This document shows positions 30,298 through 41,800 of a stretch of DNA of 64,000 nucleotides, in pieces. The position numbers and the translations under genes were made by a program. Position 1 is the stretch's first letter; the number at the start of each line of letters is the position of its first letter. Source of the DNA: Emiliania huxleyi CCMP1516 (Eukaryota > Haptophyta > Isochrysidales > Noelaerhabdaceae); the NCBI RefSeq assembly GCF_000372725.1, contig NW_005200506.1:121129-185128 (forward strand). The letters are read 5' to 3'. The notes under the pieces are model-generated. The model ran no database searches and was not told the origin of the DNA. It saw nothing but the letters and a program-made list of their open reading frames with translations.

Positions 30298-33200
30298 ATG
30301 TTCCCCATCTCCAAGTTTTCCTTTCGCTACCAGGCCGAGTCTAGCGGGCTGCACCCAGACAGGTCGCTCTGCCCCTATTGTGGCGCGAAAAAGCGTGGAC
30401 ACGTCTGCCGCTGGGCGTGGCCGAGCAGCCGAAACAGCAGCAGAGCCGTAATCAGTGCGGCAGCGCCTGCAGCTGCCCAGGCACACAGCGGCGGCAGCGT
30501 CCGCATCAACCTGTCCGAGCTTACGCCTGCTGTGCCCGAGGCTGCCGGCCATTCTCCGGTCGAGTCGGACTGGCTCAGCGACGGGCCTCGCGTTGGGGAG
30601 AGGGTTCTGCGGCGCCTCAAGGGCCACGGCTACGTCCATGCCGTTGTGCGCCTCTATCTTCCGGCGGGCGCGGATGACGAGCCCGCGCTTTGGCGCATCC
30701 GGCATGCGGACGGGGACGAAGAGGATCTGGTGCGCACACCCAGCCTCATCGCCGTCAGCACCGCCTCGTCGCTGCACCGCCCCTCGGCACCGACATGCCG
30801 CACCCTCCCCTCGCCTCCGCTCGCACAGGAGGAGTACGAGCTGCTCGAGGCGCTGCAGCGCTTCGCAAGCCGTGCGGGCAGGGCCAGGGCGGCGGCGGAG
30901 GCGGCGGGTGGACACGCGCGGGTGGCGGGGCAGGCGGAGACGTCGAGCTCGGGAGGGCAAGCGCGGGCGGCAGCGACGGCAGGGGTTGCGGAGGGCGCGG
31001 AGGGAGAGACGGCGGAGGACGAGGAGGAGGGAGAGACGGCGGAGGAGGCGGCGGGCTCTACCGCCTCGCCGCCGCCTCCGCCGCCTCCGACGCACAGGGA
31101 GGCTGCACCCGCCGCGCCGCTCGCGACAGAGGCGGAGGGGCTGCGCTTGCACCTCTCCAGCAGCAGCAGTACCGGGTACAAGGGCGTGCGCGCGGACAGG
31201 AGCCGCTACCAGGCGCAGCACAGGGCGGGCGAAAGGATGGTCTACTTGGGCTCCTTCGCCACGGCGGTGGAGGCGGCGGTGGCGTACGCGCGGGCGGTCG
31301 GCGAGTACCAGCCTCCGGCTCCTCCGACGGTGGCGACAGAGGCGGAGGGCTTGCGTCTGCACCTCTCGAGCAGCAGCAACACCGGCTACACGGGCGTATT
31401 CCAGCACGCCTCTGGCCACAGGAGCCGCTTCCAGGCGCAGCACAGGGTGGGCGGACGAAAGGTCTCCCTCGGCTACTTTGACTCGGCGGTGGAGGCGGCG
31501 GTGGCGTACGCGCGGGCGGCGCGCGGCTATCAGCCTCCCGCCCAACCTCCTCCGACAGTGGCGACAGAGGCAGAGGGCTTGCGGCTGCACCTTTCGAGCA
31601 GCAACGCCACCGGCTACATTGGCGTAAACAAGCACCGCTCCTCTTGCCGCTTCTGGGCGCAGCACAGGGCGGGCGGAAGGCAGGTCTCGCTCGGCTCCTT
31701 CGACACGGCGGTGGAGGCGGCGGTGGCGTACGAGCGGGCGGTCGGGCAGGCGGAGGCGGCAGGCGCGGCGGCGGCAGTGTCGGCGGAGGAGGGCGACGAA
31801 GCAGGCGGCGAGGAGGAGGGCGGCGAGGAGGAGGGCGGCGAGGAGGAGGGCGGCGAGGAGGAGGGCGGCGAGGAGGAGGGCGGCGAGGAGAGCGGGTGGA
31901 GCGGTGGCGGCGAGGAGGAGAGCCACTTCCAGGTGGGAGGCCGCGTCGCTGTACAGTACTCTGACGGCGCCTTGTACCCGGGCGAGATCGTGGGCTTTGA
32001 CGGCGCGTCGAGCCTGTACTCGGTGCAGTGCGACGACGGCGAGCTGCTGGAGGACGTCTCGCTGCACGAGATGCTGCGAGAGGCGGGAGAGGGCGAGTGG
32101 GAGGAGCAGGAGCGAGCGAGCGGCGAGGGGATGGAGGCGGAGGAGGCGGAGGCGGCGGCGGGCTCAGCAGGCTCAACCGCTTCGCCGCCGCCTCCGCCGC
32201 CTCCGACGCACAGGGAGGCTGCACCCGCCGCGCCGCTCGTGACAGAGGCGGAGGGGCTGCGCTTGCACCTCTCCAGCAGCAGCAGTACCGGGTACAGAGG
32301 CGTGTACGAGCACTCTGGCCGCTACCAGGCGAAGCGCTGGGTGGACGGCAAGGAGGTCTACTTGGGCTCCTTCGCCACGGCGGTGGAGGCGGCAGTGGCG
32401 TACGCGCGGGCGGTCGGCGAGTACCAGCCTCCGCCTGCTCCTCCGACGGTGGCGGCAGAGGCGGAGGGCTTGCGTCTGCACCTCTCGAGCAGCAACAGCA
32501 TTGGCTACAAGAACGTGCGCGAGAACGGTGCCCGCTTCAAGGCGGAGGCCAGGGTGGACGGGAAGCGTGTTTGCTTCGGCACCTTTGCCACGGCGGTGGA
32601 GGCGGCGGTGGCGTACGCGCGGGCGGTCGGGCAGGCGGAGGTGGCAGGTGCGGGAGGGCCAGCGCGGGCAGCAGCGTTGGCGGGGGAGGCGGAGGCGGGG
32701 GAGACGGAAGAGGAAGAGGCTGCGGAGGCCAGGGAGATGGAGGCGATGGAGGCAGAGGAGGCGGAGGAGGCAACGGCGGCGGCGGCGGCGGCGGCGGAGG
32801 GCGCAGAGGGGGCGCCGGAGGAGGAAGAGGCGGCGGAGGCCGCAGGCACGGCGGCCGTTTCCGCCGCCGCGCCGCTCGCGACAGAGGCGGAGGGGCTGAG
32901 GCTGCACCTCTCCAGCAGCAACGCCACCGGCTACAGAGGAGTGTGCGCGGACAGGAGCCGCTACCAGGCGAAGCACAGGGCGGGCGAAAGGATGGTCTAC
33001 TTGGGCACCTTTGCCACGGCGGTGGAGGCGGCGGTGGCGTACGCGCGGGCGGTAGGGGAGGCGGAGGCGGCAGGCGCGGGAGGGCCAGCGCGGGCAGCAG
33101 CTGCGGCGGGGGATGCGGAGGCGGGGGAGGCGATGGAGGCTGCGGAGGCCAGGGAGATGGAGGCGATGGAGGCAGAGGAGGCGGAGGAGGCAGCGGCGGC

Positions 33201-35512
33201 GGCGGCGGCGGAGGAGGAGGAGGGCGCAGAGGGGGCGCCGGAGGAGGAAGAGGCGGCGAAGGCCGCAGGCACGGCGGCCGTTTCCGCCGCCGCGCCGCTC
33301 GCGACAGAGGCGGAGGGGCTGAGGCTGCACCTCTCCAGCAGCAACGCCACCGGCTACAGAGGAGTGCGCGAGCACTCTGGCCGCTACCAGGCGAAGCACA
33401 GGGCGGGCGAAAGGATGGTCTACTTGGGCACCTTCGCCACGGCGGTGGAGGCGGCGGTGGCGTACGCGCGGGCGGCCGGCGAGTACCAGCCTCCGGCTCC
33501 TCCGACGGTGGCGACAGAGGCGGAGGGTCTGCGGCTGCACGTCTCGAGCATCACCAGTACCGGCTACAAGGGCGTGCACGCGGACAGGAGCCGCTACCAG
33601 GCGACGCATAGCGTGGGCGGAAAGCAGGTCTACTTGGGCTCCTTCGCCACGGCGGTGGAGGCGGCGGTGGCGTACGCGCGGGCGGTAGGGGAGGCGGAGG
33701 CGGCAGGCGCGGGAGGGCCAGCGCGGGCAGCAGCGGCGGCGGGGGATGCGGAGGCGGGGGAGGCGATGGAGGCTGCGGAGGCCAGGGAGATGGAGGCGAT
33801 GGAGGCAGAGGAGGCGGAGGAGGCAGCGGCGGCGGCGGAGGAGGAGGAGGAGGAGGGCGCAGAGGGGGCGCCGGAGGAGGAAGAGGCGGCGGAGGCCGCA
33901 GGCACGGCGGCCGTTTCCGCCGCCGCGCCGCTCGCGACAGAGGCGGAGGGGCTGAGGCTGCACCTCTCCAGCAGCAACGCCACCGGCTACAGAGGAGTGC
34001 GCGAGCACTCTGGCCGCTACCAGGCGAAGCGCGGGGGGGACTGCAAGGAGGTCTACTTGGGCAACTTCGCCACGGCGGTGGAGGCGGCGGTGGCGTACGC
34101 GCGTGCGGTCGGCGAGTACCAGCCTCCGGCTCCTCCGACGGTGGCGACAGAGGCGGAGGGTCTGCGGCTGCACGTCTCGAGCATCACCAGTACCGGCTAC
34201 AAGGGCGTGCACGCGGACAGGAGCCGCTTCCGGGCGGAGGCCAGGGTGGGCGGAAAGCAGGTCTACTTGGGCACCTTTGCCACGGCGGTGGAGGCGGCGG
34301 TGGCGTACGCGCGGGCGGTCGGGCAGGCGGAGGCGGCAGGCGCGGGAGGGCCAGCGCGGGCAGCAGCGTTGGCGGGGGAGGCGGAGGCGGGGGAGACGGA
34401 AGAGGAAGAGGCTGCGGAGGCCAGGGAGATGGAGGCGATGGAGGCAGAGGAGGCGGAGGAGGCAGCGGCGGCGGCGGCGGAGGAGGAGGAGGATGTGCCG
34501 CCGCAGGCCGAGGGGTTGCGCTTGCACCTCTCCGGCTGCACGGGCTCCGCTGGCCTGGCTGCCGGCTCTCCGTGCTGGGCCAAGCTACGCGACTCGCCTT
34601 GGTGGCCCGCAGTCATCCGCGCAGAGGAGGAGGGCGAGTCGGTGCGGGTGCACTTCTACGGCACGGGCAACGTGGCGTCGCTCGAGCGCGCGAGCTGCAT
34701 CAAGCCGCTCCGCGAGGACGAGCGCCTCTTCGACGCCACGCGCTGGGGCAAGGAGTTTGGGCGGCCAAAGTGGAAGCACCTCCGCGCGCCCTTTGCGAGT
34801 GCCGTCGCTCAGGCACTCGAGGTCGAGGCGGCCCTCCCGCATGCGCCGCCGGGCGCGCTAAGCCGAGGACCGGCCGGAAGCTCCGCAGACAACGCGAGGC
34901 GGTGCGACGAGCGGCCGCCCAAGCGTCGTCGCACCTCGGCTGCGCAGGAGGCGGTGCAGATGGTGGCAGACCTGGAGACGGCGGACGTGGAGCTCGACGC
35001 GCCGCTTGTGCGGAGGTGCGCCGTCACGCTCGACCGCTGCTTGCCCAGCCGCGCCAACCGCGGCGCGGCCCCTCCTCGCCTCGGCATCGGCGACGGGTGG
35101 GCCGCCTCGGCCGCCTCCTCGTGGGTGAGCCTCGCTCCGCCGCCGCCGCCGTCGACACTGACGCCGCCGCCGCCGCCACCGCCTTGTGCCGCCCTGGCAG
35201 CATCCGAGCCGTGGCGTCTGCCGTCTGCGCGGGCACCGCGCGACGGAGGGGCTGCGCCTGCACCTCTCGAGCAGCAGCGCCACCGGTCACGCTTGCGTGT
35301 CCAAGCTTCGGTCGGGCCGCTTTCAGGCGCAGCGCAGGGTGGGCGGGCGGCTGCTGCACCTCGCCCTCTTCGACACCGCGGCGGCGGCGGTGGCGTACGC
35401 GCGGGCGGTCGCGGGGGGCGATTACAGTGGGTCCACCCTGCGTAATGTGCAGCGCTTGGCAGTGTCTCGACGCGCAACAAAATACATGTCTTGCGGTAGA
35501 GTGAACAAGTAA
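30298..35512 (+). CDS. giant AP2-array protein with Tudor-like and PWWP-like modules
   Basis: Two exons (GT-AG intron 35125-35200, donor GTGAGC) give about 1712 residues. An N-terminal CPYCGAKKRGHVC zinc-like knuckle is followed by a module ending WRIRHADGDEEDL. Eleven AP2-like repeats of about 60 residues then occur, each with EAEGLRLHLSSS, GYxGV, a [FY]xAxxR strand, G..V.LG.F and TAVEAAVAYARAVG, the core of the AP2/ERF fold. They start near 31129, 31331, 31561, 32240, 32452, 32877, 33300, 33511, 33933, 34144 and 35228. Between repeats 3 and 4 lies a Tudor-like module (FQVGGRVAVQYSDGALYPGE). Acidic Ala/Glu linkers separate pairs. After a twelfth, truncated leader comes a PWWP-like module (CWAKLRDSPWWPAVIR). 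A chromatin-associated DNA-binding protein is likely. The last repeat appears only after splicing. Confidence 0.85.
33300..34340 (+). repeat. 633-bp higher-order repeat inside the AP2 array
   Basis: The block of two AP2 repeats plus acidic linker at 33300-33932 is repeated at 33933 onward with few changes. This shows that recent unequal exchange is still lengthening the gene. Confidence 0.8.
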
Positions 35513-35604
35513 CTAGCAGAGCGAGATGCGCCTTCCTGCGGCTGCCTTGCCCTTGACGGCGGGGAAGTACAGACTTGGAGTGCAGTTGGCAGCTCAGTGC
35601 AAGT

Positions 35605-35648
35605 ACTTGGAGCACTTGGAGTGCAGTCGGTAACCTCACATCCAGGGC
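35605..35648 (-). repeat. 44-bp dispersed repeat, copy 2
   Basis: The exact reverse complement of 3159-3202. It ends 30 bases before the SRP receptor beta start codon, so it probably lies in that gene's promoter or 5' UTR. Confidence 0.8.
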
Positions 35649-35678
35649 CAAGTTGTTTTCTCCTTTTGGCTCTGCAGC

Positions 35679-36629
35679 ATGGCTGCTGCGAGTGGGGAGC
35701 AGCCACCCGTCGAGGTCGGCTCCGGCCTCGACGTCGGCTCCGGCCTCGACGAGCCTGTAGTCGCAACCCCCACCCCGGCCGTGCCCGATGGAGGCGGCGG
35801 CGGCGCCACGCTCGCGCTCTCGCTCGTCCTGCCGCTCGTGATCGCAGCTGCCTTCTTCCTCCTCTTCCGCGGCCGCAGCAAATCACGCGGCAACCGGGTC
35901 GTGCTGTTTGGCCCCATGGGCGCCGGAAAGACGGCGCTCTCGCTCCAGCTCCGCTTCGGCCGCATGACGCCCACCTACTCGTCGCTCGCGAAGACTGTCG
36001 GCCGGTGCGATCTCGGCGGCGGCGGCGCCAACGCGGTGACGCTGGTCGATGTGCCTGGCTCAGGGCGGCTGCGCTCGCAGCTGCTGAGCGAGGCGGCGAG
36101 CGCGGCAGTTCTGGCCTGCGTCATCGACGGCTCGCGCCTCGCGCCGCAGTGCAAGGAGGCGGCCGGGGCCCTCTTCGACGTGCTGTCGCTCGAGGCGGTG
36201 CAGCGGCGCTCGCCCGCGCTGCTCGTGGTGCTGAGCAAAAGCGAGGCGCGTGGTGCGGCGAGCCCCGAGTCGGCCCGCACGCTTCTCGAGGCCGAGGTCC
36301 AAAAGGCGCGGACGCCCCTCGTCCGTGCGCCACTCTCACAGAGCCTTCTCCCGCCCGCTGCTGCCCTGCGCCCCTGCCCGCGCCCTCTCCTCTCGCCGCG
36401 CCGCCCCCGCAGCTTTGAGGCCGCTCGACCTGGCCTCCTCCCGCAGGTGCGACTCGCGCGCACCACCATGGCCGACACGGGCGGCGCCGGCACCAAGGAC
36501 ATCCCTGGCTTCGGTGCCGCCGGCTTCTCGTTTGCGCAGACGCGGCTCACCACCCAGTTCGTCTCGGCGTCCGCCTCGACGCCCCAGCTCGACGCCGTGC
36601 GCAGCTTTGTGCTCAAGCACGTCGGGTGA
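35679..36629 (+). CDS. SRPRB: signal recognition particle receptor subunit beta
   Basis: This is an ER-membrane GTPase that anchors the SRP receptor alpha subunit. Two exons give 269 residues. An N-terminal membrane helix (LALSLVLPLVIAAAFFLLFR) is followed by the P-loop GPMGAGKT, the switch II motif DVPGSGRLR (usually DxPGH), VIDGSRL and a G4-like VVLSKSE (usually NKxD). The junction is a GC-AG intron (36306-36446) joining LLEAEVQK to VRLARTTMADTGG, as in the family. The C-terminus has GFSFAQ and a final helix. The altered G4 motif (SKSE) could weaken guanine specificity. An exact copy of the 44-bp dispersed repeat lies just upstream. Confidence 0.85.
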   Translation: MAAASGEQPPVEVGSGLDVGSGLDEPVVATPTPAVPDGGGGGATLALSLVLPLVIAAAFFLLFRGRSKSRGNRVVLFGPMGAGKTALSLQLRFGRMTPTYSSLAKTVGRCDLGGGGANAVTLVDVPGSGRLRSQLLSEAASAAVLACVIDGSRLAPQCKEAAGALFDVLSLEAVQRRSPALLVVLSKSEARGAASPESARTLLEAEVQKARTPLVRAPLSQSLLPPAAALRPCPRPLLSPRRPRSFEAARPGLLPQVRLARTTMADTGGAGTKDIPGFGAAGFSFAQTRLTTQFVSASASTPQLDAVRSFVLKHVG

Positions 36630-36985
36630 GCGCGCCGGACCGGCAGATGCTTGAGCTTACGCGCGTATTTGTTGCTTGTCGGCGTCAGAGAGGGTCTCTC
36701 AAGGCACAGAGTCCTCTTTCTTGGCGTGGCGCGCGGCGGCGCGCGACGGGCGCAGAGTAACCGGCGCCATCTACATGCGTCGTATCCTTACACTGAAAAA
36801 GGCCCTCTCCCGGATAGCGGGTAGAGCGCGCGGAGAGATATATAAAACAGATATATCTGTGTAGACCACACGCCCTGCCGCACGTGCGCTCTGACGAGTG
36901 ACGTCTGTCTCGGTAAAGCCGTACGGCGTACCGCTCTGTGCGAGGGCGAGGTGTGCGTCGCTGCACGCTGTCTCGCGGGCGCGTG
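36630..36985. other. convergent intergenic region
   Basis: This lies between the 3' ends of SRPRB (+) and TAF5 (-). It includes an AT-rich inverted stretch near 36836-36861 (AGATATAT...ATATATCT). No gene is visible. Confidence 0.5.
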
Positions 36986-39900
36986 TCAGCGGCCCGCCGC
37001 CTTGCTCGCCCGCCCGCCCGCCGCGTAGCCCTCTGGCGGCTGGAAGCCTCCGATGCAGAAGAGCACGTTGGTCCGAGAGTAGGCTGCCGCAACCACCGGC
37101 GTGAACTTGGTGTGCCAGGTTCGGAGCAGCCACGGCTCCTCGCCCTCTGCGGCGGCGGGGCCGTTCTCCGACTGCGCGCCCTCGGCCGCGCCCGGGTTGA
37201 GCGCCGCCTCGACGTCCCAGATACCGACGACGCAGTCCGCACCCGCACTGGCAAGCTGGGCCCCCTCGGCGGAGAAGGAGAGTGCCCACACGCTCTTGGT
37301 GTGGAGCAGCAGCCTGCGCACGGCGGCGCCCGAAGCGAGCCTCCACAGCAGCACCGCGCGGTCTTCTCCCCCGGACGCGAGCAAGTCGCCGCCCGGCGAA
37401 AAGGCGAGGGCGCGCACCTGCGGCAAGGGGGGGTGCAGCAAGGGTGGGGGGAGAAGCGCAGAGAGGCGGCAGAGAGGCGGCAGAGAGGCGCGGAGAGGCG
37501 GCAGGGAAGCGGCAGAGAAGCGGCAGAGAAGCGGCAGGGAGGCGGCAGAGAGACGGCAGAGAGGTGCGGCGCGCACCGCCGCCGAGTGGCCTCGCTTAGC
37601 GAGGAGGCGGAGGCATCGCCCCTTCGCCTCCTCGCCCCGCAGCGGCCCACTCGCAACCTCCCACACGCGCACCTACGCCGTCCACTCGGACGAATGAAGG
37701 AGTGGACGGCCCAGCGCCCGCTCGCAGCCTCGCCACAGCCGCACCGCCGCATCGTCAGAGCCCGAAGCGATGATCGCGGCGGAGGGGTGGAAGGCGGTGC
37801 AAGTCACGTCGCCAGCGTGGCCGAGCATGAGGCGCACCTGATCACGGCCTTCTCGCGTTAAGAGACGCTCCCCGCAGCTCGCAGCGAAGATCGCAGCCGC
37901 GCCGGCTGCAGGGACGAGACGCTCCACACGCGCAGCGACCGGTCCCCGCTGCACGTGGCAAAGTAGGCGCCGAGGGGGGCAAACGCGACGCTCCAGACCG
38001 GCGCACTGTGGGCCGCGTACCGGACGACGCACGCGCGCTGCAGCACCGACCAGAGCCTCGCCGACCCATCCTGCGACGCTGAGATGAGGAACTTGTCGTC
38101 GCGGGACCTGCAGGCAGGCTCCCCGAGGCGCCGTCAAGGAGGGCGGAGAGGGGGGGGTGGGGGGGGGGAGCTTGAGTCCGCAAGACCAGCACACGCCGTA
38201 CACCGGCCCGGAGTGGCCGAGGAGCGTGTAGCTGCTCGCGGACTCCTCCGCGGCGACACGCTCCGCCACCTTCTCCTCCTCCTCGCTGCGCGCGGGCGCC
38301 GCCGGGTCCGACCCGCCTCCGCCGCCCCCGCTCGCCCCGCCGCTCGCCCCGCCGCCCGCCCCGCCGCCGCCCGCCGCGCCGCCCGCCGCGCCCGCCGCGC
38401 CGACCGCCGCGCCGCCCGCCGCGTTGCCCGCGTTGCCCGCCGCGCCGCCGGCCGCCCTTTGCTTCTTCGCGGCGGGCGACTTGAGCAGGAGCACGCGAAC
38501 GGCCTGTCGAGGCGAGGAGCCGCGAGGAGGCGGCACCCCCCGTCAGCGGGGAGGGAGAGGCGCGGCAGCGCGGCACCGCGGCAGCCCGGCAGCGCGGCAG
38601 TGCGGCAGTGCGGCAGTGCGGAGGCGGGCGCTGACGTGGCCGCGTCTCGGCTGCGTCTCGGCTGCGTCTCGGGGCAGCATCTCGGGCAGCATCTCGGCTG
38701 TATCTCGGAGCCGTGCCGGCTGTATCTCGGGAGGGGGCGAGCGCCGAGTCAGCGTGTCCGCACGCGACCGCACTCGCGTCGCGCGAGAGGGAGGCGCAGC
38801 AGAGGCGAGCGCCTACGCGCCACGTTCAGCCCGTGTCGGGGACGCGTCCGCAAGGGGGGGAGGGGCGGGGTGGAGGCGAGGGCGTCTCCCGCCGTCGTGG
38901 AGCGTGACTGCGAGCGCGCACGGCAGCGCCTCGCGGCTCAGCTTAGCGCACCGCGTCCCATCCCGCACAACCTCCTTCTCGACCCGCCTGCCGTGGGCAT
39001 GTCGTGGGCATGTCGGGGGCGTGTCGGGGGCGTGTCGGGGGCGTGTCGGGGGCGTGTCGGGGGCGTGTCGGGGGCGTGTCGCATCCGTCAACACGCGATT
39101 CATGACGGCCCGTCGAGGCAAGTGGTTGGTGGAGGTCGATCACGCGCGTGCTTGGTGGCGGGAGCGTGACACTCGGCTGCCTCTCGGCTGCCTCTCGGCT
39201 GCCTCTCGGCTGCCTCTCGGCTGCCTCTCGGCTGCCTCTCGGCTGCCTCTCGGCTGCCTCTCGGCTGCCTCTCGGCTAGATCTCGCATGTTTGGCGGCGG
39301 GAGCGGGACGCTCGGCCGGTTCATCTTTGCCGCGGCGGCCTCCGCGGCCTTGCTGCTGCCCGCCTTGCCCCGCCCCCGCTTCTTGCCCTCGGGCGCCTCC
39401 TCCTCGACGGCGTGTCCCTGCCGCGCCTTGATCTGGCGCAGCAGCTCGGCGTGCGTCGCCTGCAGCAGGGGCCCGGGGAGGGAGGGGCCCGGCAAGGTCC
39501 GCAAGAAGGGCGCCCCAGCCCCCGCGCCTTCCATCCATCGAAGCCCTCCCTTCCTCCAGGCCCTCCCTCCCTCCAAGTCCCTCCCTCCAAGTCTTCCCTT
39601 CCAGCCAAGGCCTCCATCCATCCAGGCCCTCTCTCCCTTTGGGGGGGTAGGCGGGCCTCGAGATCGGCGGGCGGAGACCAGTCCACCGGCTCCGAGAACT
39701 TGTCCGCGAGCAGCGCGTCGTCGAGCTGCGACCAGAGCAGCGCGCCTGGCAAGGCTCCGAGAAGGGTCGGGCGAGGTGGCCGGCACCGAGCGGCCGCCGC
39801 CAGAGCCGCGCGCCGCCATGCACGTCGTCCTCCAAGGCGACGGCGGCGGGGCCCCCGCCGTCGCTCGGCGCGAGCGTCTCCGGGAGCGCGAGCTTGATCC

Positions 39901-40560
39901 GCTCGTTGAGCATCCGCAGCGTCAGCTGCAGCCGCCGCTCCGCCACGAAGCCGAGGAGCAGCGCTCGCGAGAAGGCGGAGAGCCGCACCTCGTACCGCGA
40001 GGAGGCATGCTGTACTGTACTATACTATACTACACGCGACTACACGAGAAGGCGGAGAGCCGCACCTCGTACCGCGAGGTGAGGAGGCGGCGCGCGAACT
40101 CCGACGCGTCGACCTGCTCGGCCGACGAGACCTGCGACAGCTGGTTCAGCTCGTCGCGCCGCATCAGCGCGTGGTCCGCGTGGAAGCTCGCGAAAAAGCC
40201 GCCCGCCTGCTCGCGCGCACCCGCGCGCAGCAGCTCGAGGTACGTGTACGCAAAGAGCGGCCAGAGCAGCCGCGAGAGCTCGGGCTTGTACCTCGCTCCC
40301 TCCGTGTCGAGCGCGCCGTCCACCCAGTCGCGCACCTCGGCGTACGCCGTCGCCCACAGCGGCGTCTCGTCGCCTGGTGGAGCGAGGAGCATCAGCAGCG
40401 CGTGCCGGTTGGTCGGCGGCGGCGCGGCCGCAGCGGCGTCGCGGCTGGCGAGCTCGCGCTGCAGACACTCGGCCGACTGCGGAAAACGCTTCTGCAGATG
40501 TTGCAGTACCAGCGCGTCGATCAGCGGGTTGGTTGCGCTGCTCAGGGTGGGCTGCTCCAT
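36986..40560 (-). CDS. TAF5: TAF5, WD40 subunit of TFIID/SAGA
   Basis: This is a core scaffold of general transcription factor TFIID (and SAGA). MEQPTLSSATNPLIDALVLQ opens a LisH-like region (LQHLQKRFPQSAECLQREL). The NTD2 domain follows with RYKPELSRLLWPLFAYTYLE and FFASFHADHALM, both TAF5 hallmarks. Further exons carry RRLQLTLRMLNERIKLALPE and MNRPSVPLPPPNMR (the PLP linker). WD40 blades then follow: TLLGHSGPVYGVCWS, YAAHSAPVWSVAFAPLGAYF, LGHAGDVTCTAFHPSAAIIA, FSPGGDLLASGGEDRAVLLW and ADCVVGIWDVEAALN. It ends with TWHTKFTPVVAAAYSR. Introns hold 11-bp minisatellites. The intron at 39989-40065 looks newly formed by tandem duplication. Some blade borders are approximate. Confidence 0.88.
37460..37572. 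repeat. intronic minisatellite, 11-bp period (TAF5)
   Basis: Variants of CGGCAGAGAGG are repeated about ten times. Confidence 0.85.
39000..39286. repeat. two intronic minisatellites, 11-bp period (TAF5)
   Basis: GTGTCGGGGGC is repeated about seven times at 39000-39078. CTCGGCTGCCT is repeated about ten times at 39172-39284. A third array, CGTCTCGGCTG, lies at 38641-38675. Confidence 0.9.
39968..40079 (-). repeat. 77-bp-period duplication that defines a TAF5 intron
   Basis: A 35-base segment occurs identically at 39968-40002 and 40045-40079. Each copy holds the coding-strand sequence TACGAGGTGCGG. Using GAG|GT in the upstream copy as donor and TACGAG| in the downstream copy as acceptor removes exactly 77 bases (39989-40065) and restores TSRYEVRLSAFSRALLL. 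Confidence 0.85.
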
Positions 40561-40751
40561 TCGGTCTGCATGAAAACTTTTTTTCCCCCTACAGTCAGTC
40601 AGTCAGTGTTACACACGTCCTAGCATGGACGACGGGGCACACGCACTCGTGGAACACATGGCATTACACACGAGGCGTTGTGTGCGTTCTCAGGGAAAGG
40701 CATCACCACAGACAAAAGAATAGTCAGAGGGGCAGCAGTGGGGACCCCCAC

Positions 40752-41800
40752 TCACGGCCCCGCGAGCGCCTGCAGCGAGATGTCCATCGCTGCATTGGTT
40801 CTCGCCGCGCATGCGCGCACTGGTTTAGTGCGCGCAATGCGCGGGGAGGGGGGCCTGGCCCTCGCCGGCATGGCAAAGAAGGCGTCGGGCGGGCGCTTGT
40901 TCTCCAGCGTCTGGCGCCAGGCCGAGCGATCGGCGGCGAGCTCGGGCCACCTCGAGCGGTCGATGTGGAACTTGTCGAGCGCGGTGCGGATGCTGCGCCC
41001 AAACGTCACGTTGGGGCACCCGATCGGCCGGCCGTGAGGCACCCACGATGAGAGCATGCGACGAGGTAGGCGCTCGAAATCCATCCTGCTGACATGCCCG
41101 AGCCAGCCCAGCCGGCGTCGGTCGATGTAGTAGTCGATGAAGTCGAGACCTAGCCTGGCGCAGAGCTCGCCAGTCGTGATGTGGTGCTCCCACACGTGCT
41201 TGCGAGTGACACGACACATTGCACGCACGCACTGTGCGTGGAAGACGCGGAGACGGTGGAGGAGGCGCTCGGTGAGCGCCCAGCACTCGCACCCGTAGAG
41301 CAGGATGGAGAGGATGAGCGAGGTGTAGACCGCGCGCTTGGCGGCAAACGAGACATCCCTCGAGCTGAAAAGGCACTTCCGAAGAGCGCCAAAAGCTCGG
41401 CCCGCTGACTCGATCCGGCTGTCGACGTCGAGCCTGTCGCTGCAGTCGCGGTTGAGGTAGCTCCCAAGATATTTGAAGCGGTCCACGACCGGCATGAAGC
41501 AGCCGCCGGGCAGCTTGATGTCGGACAGGTCGGCGCCATCGTAGGTGGCGGGGTCGTTCGTTGTACGAGGTCGGCGCCGCCGCGCAGAAGAGCACCTCCG
41601 ACTTCGAGTCCTTGCGAGGCTCGCCGTTGGAGCCGTCCTTGCCGAGCACAACGGCGAGCTCTCGGGAGGTGGCGCGCCCGCCGCGGGACGGCCGTGGCGC
41701 ATTCTTCTCGTTGTGCGCGGCTTCTCCTCGAAGAGTGATGCGCTCGCTTTCGAGTGGGCGTGGCAGAAGCCGCACACCAGCCGGCACATTGCGCGACAGT
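40752..41800 (-). mobile_element. 5'-truncated LINE, reverse transcriptase C-terminus
   Basis: The frame from about 41540 to 40752 encodes the thumb and C-terminal part of a non-LTR reverse transcriptase: VDRFKYLGSYLNRD, KRAVYTSLILSILLYGCECW, HAQCVRAMCRVTRKHVWEHH and RRRLGWLGHVSRMDFERLPRR. The YLGS, LLYG.E.W and LGH..RM signatures are typical of RTE/CR1-like LINEs. The polymerase core (YxDD) is absent, so the copy is 5'-truncated, the usual fate of LINE insertions. Upstream, RKDSKSEVLFCAAAPTSYNE is in another frame, so at least one frame change is present and the copy is dead. It sits in the gap between TAF5 and the heme dioxygenase gene. Confidence 0.8.

Noticed and set aside
28381-32067. 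Very long open frame on the minus strand (over 1200 codons)
   Set aside because: Only its 28715-29904 part carries real protein sequence. The rest is antisense of the AP2-array gene, where codon bias keeps the opposite strand open with Arg/Leu-rich noise.
32173-34527. Minus-strand frame opposite the AP2 array
   Set aside because: Its repeats merely mirror the AP2 DNA repeats and it has no independent motif.
40752-41800. Intact retrotransposon
   Set aside because: Only the reverse transcriptase C-terminus remains, no endonuclease and no YxDD core, and the frame is broken.
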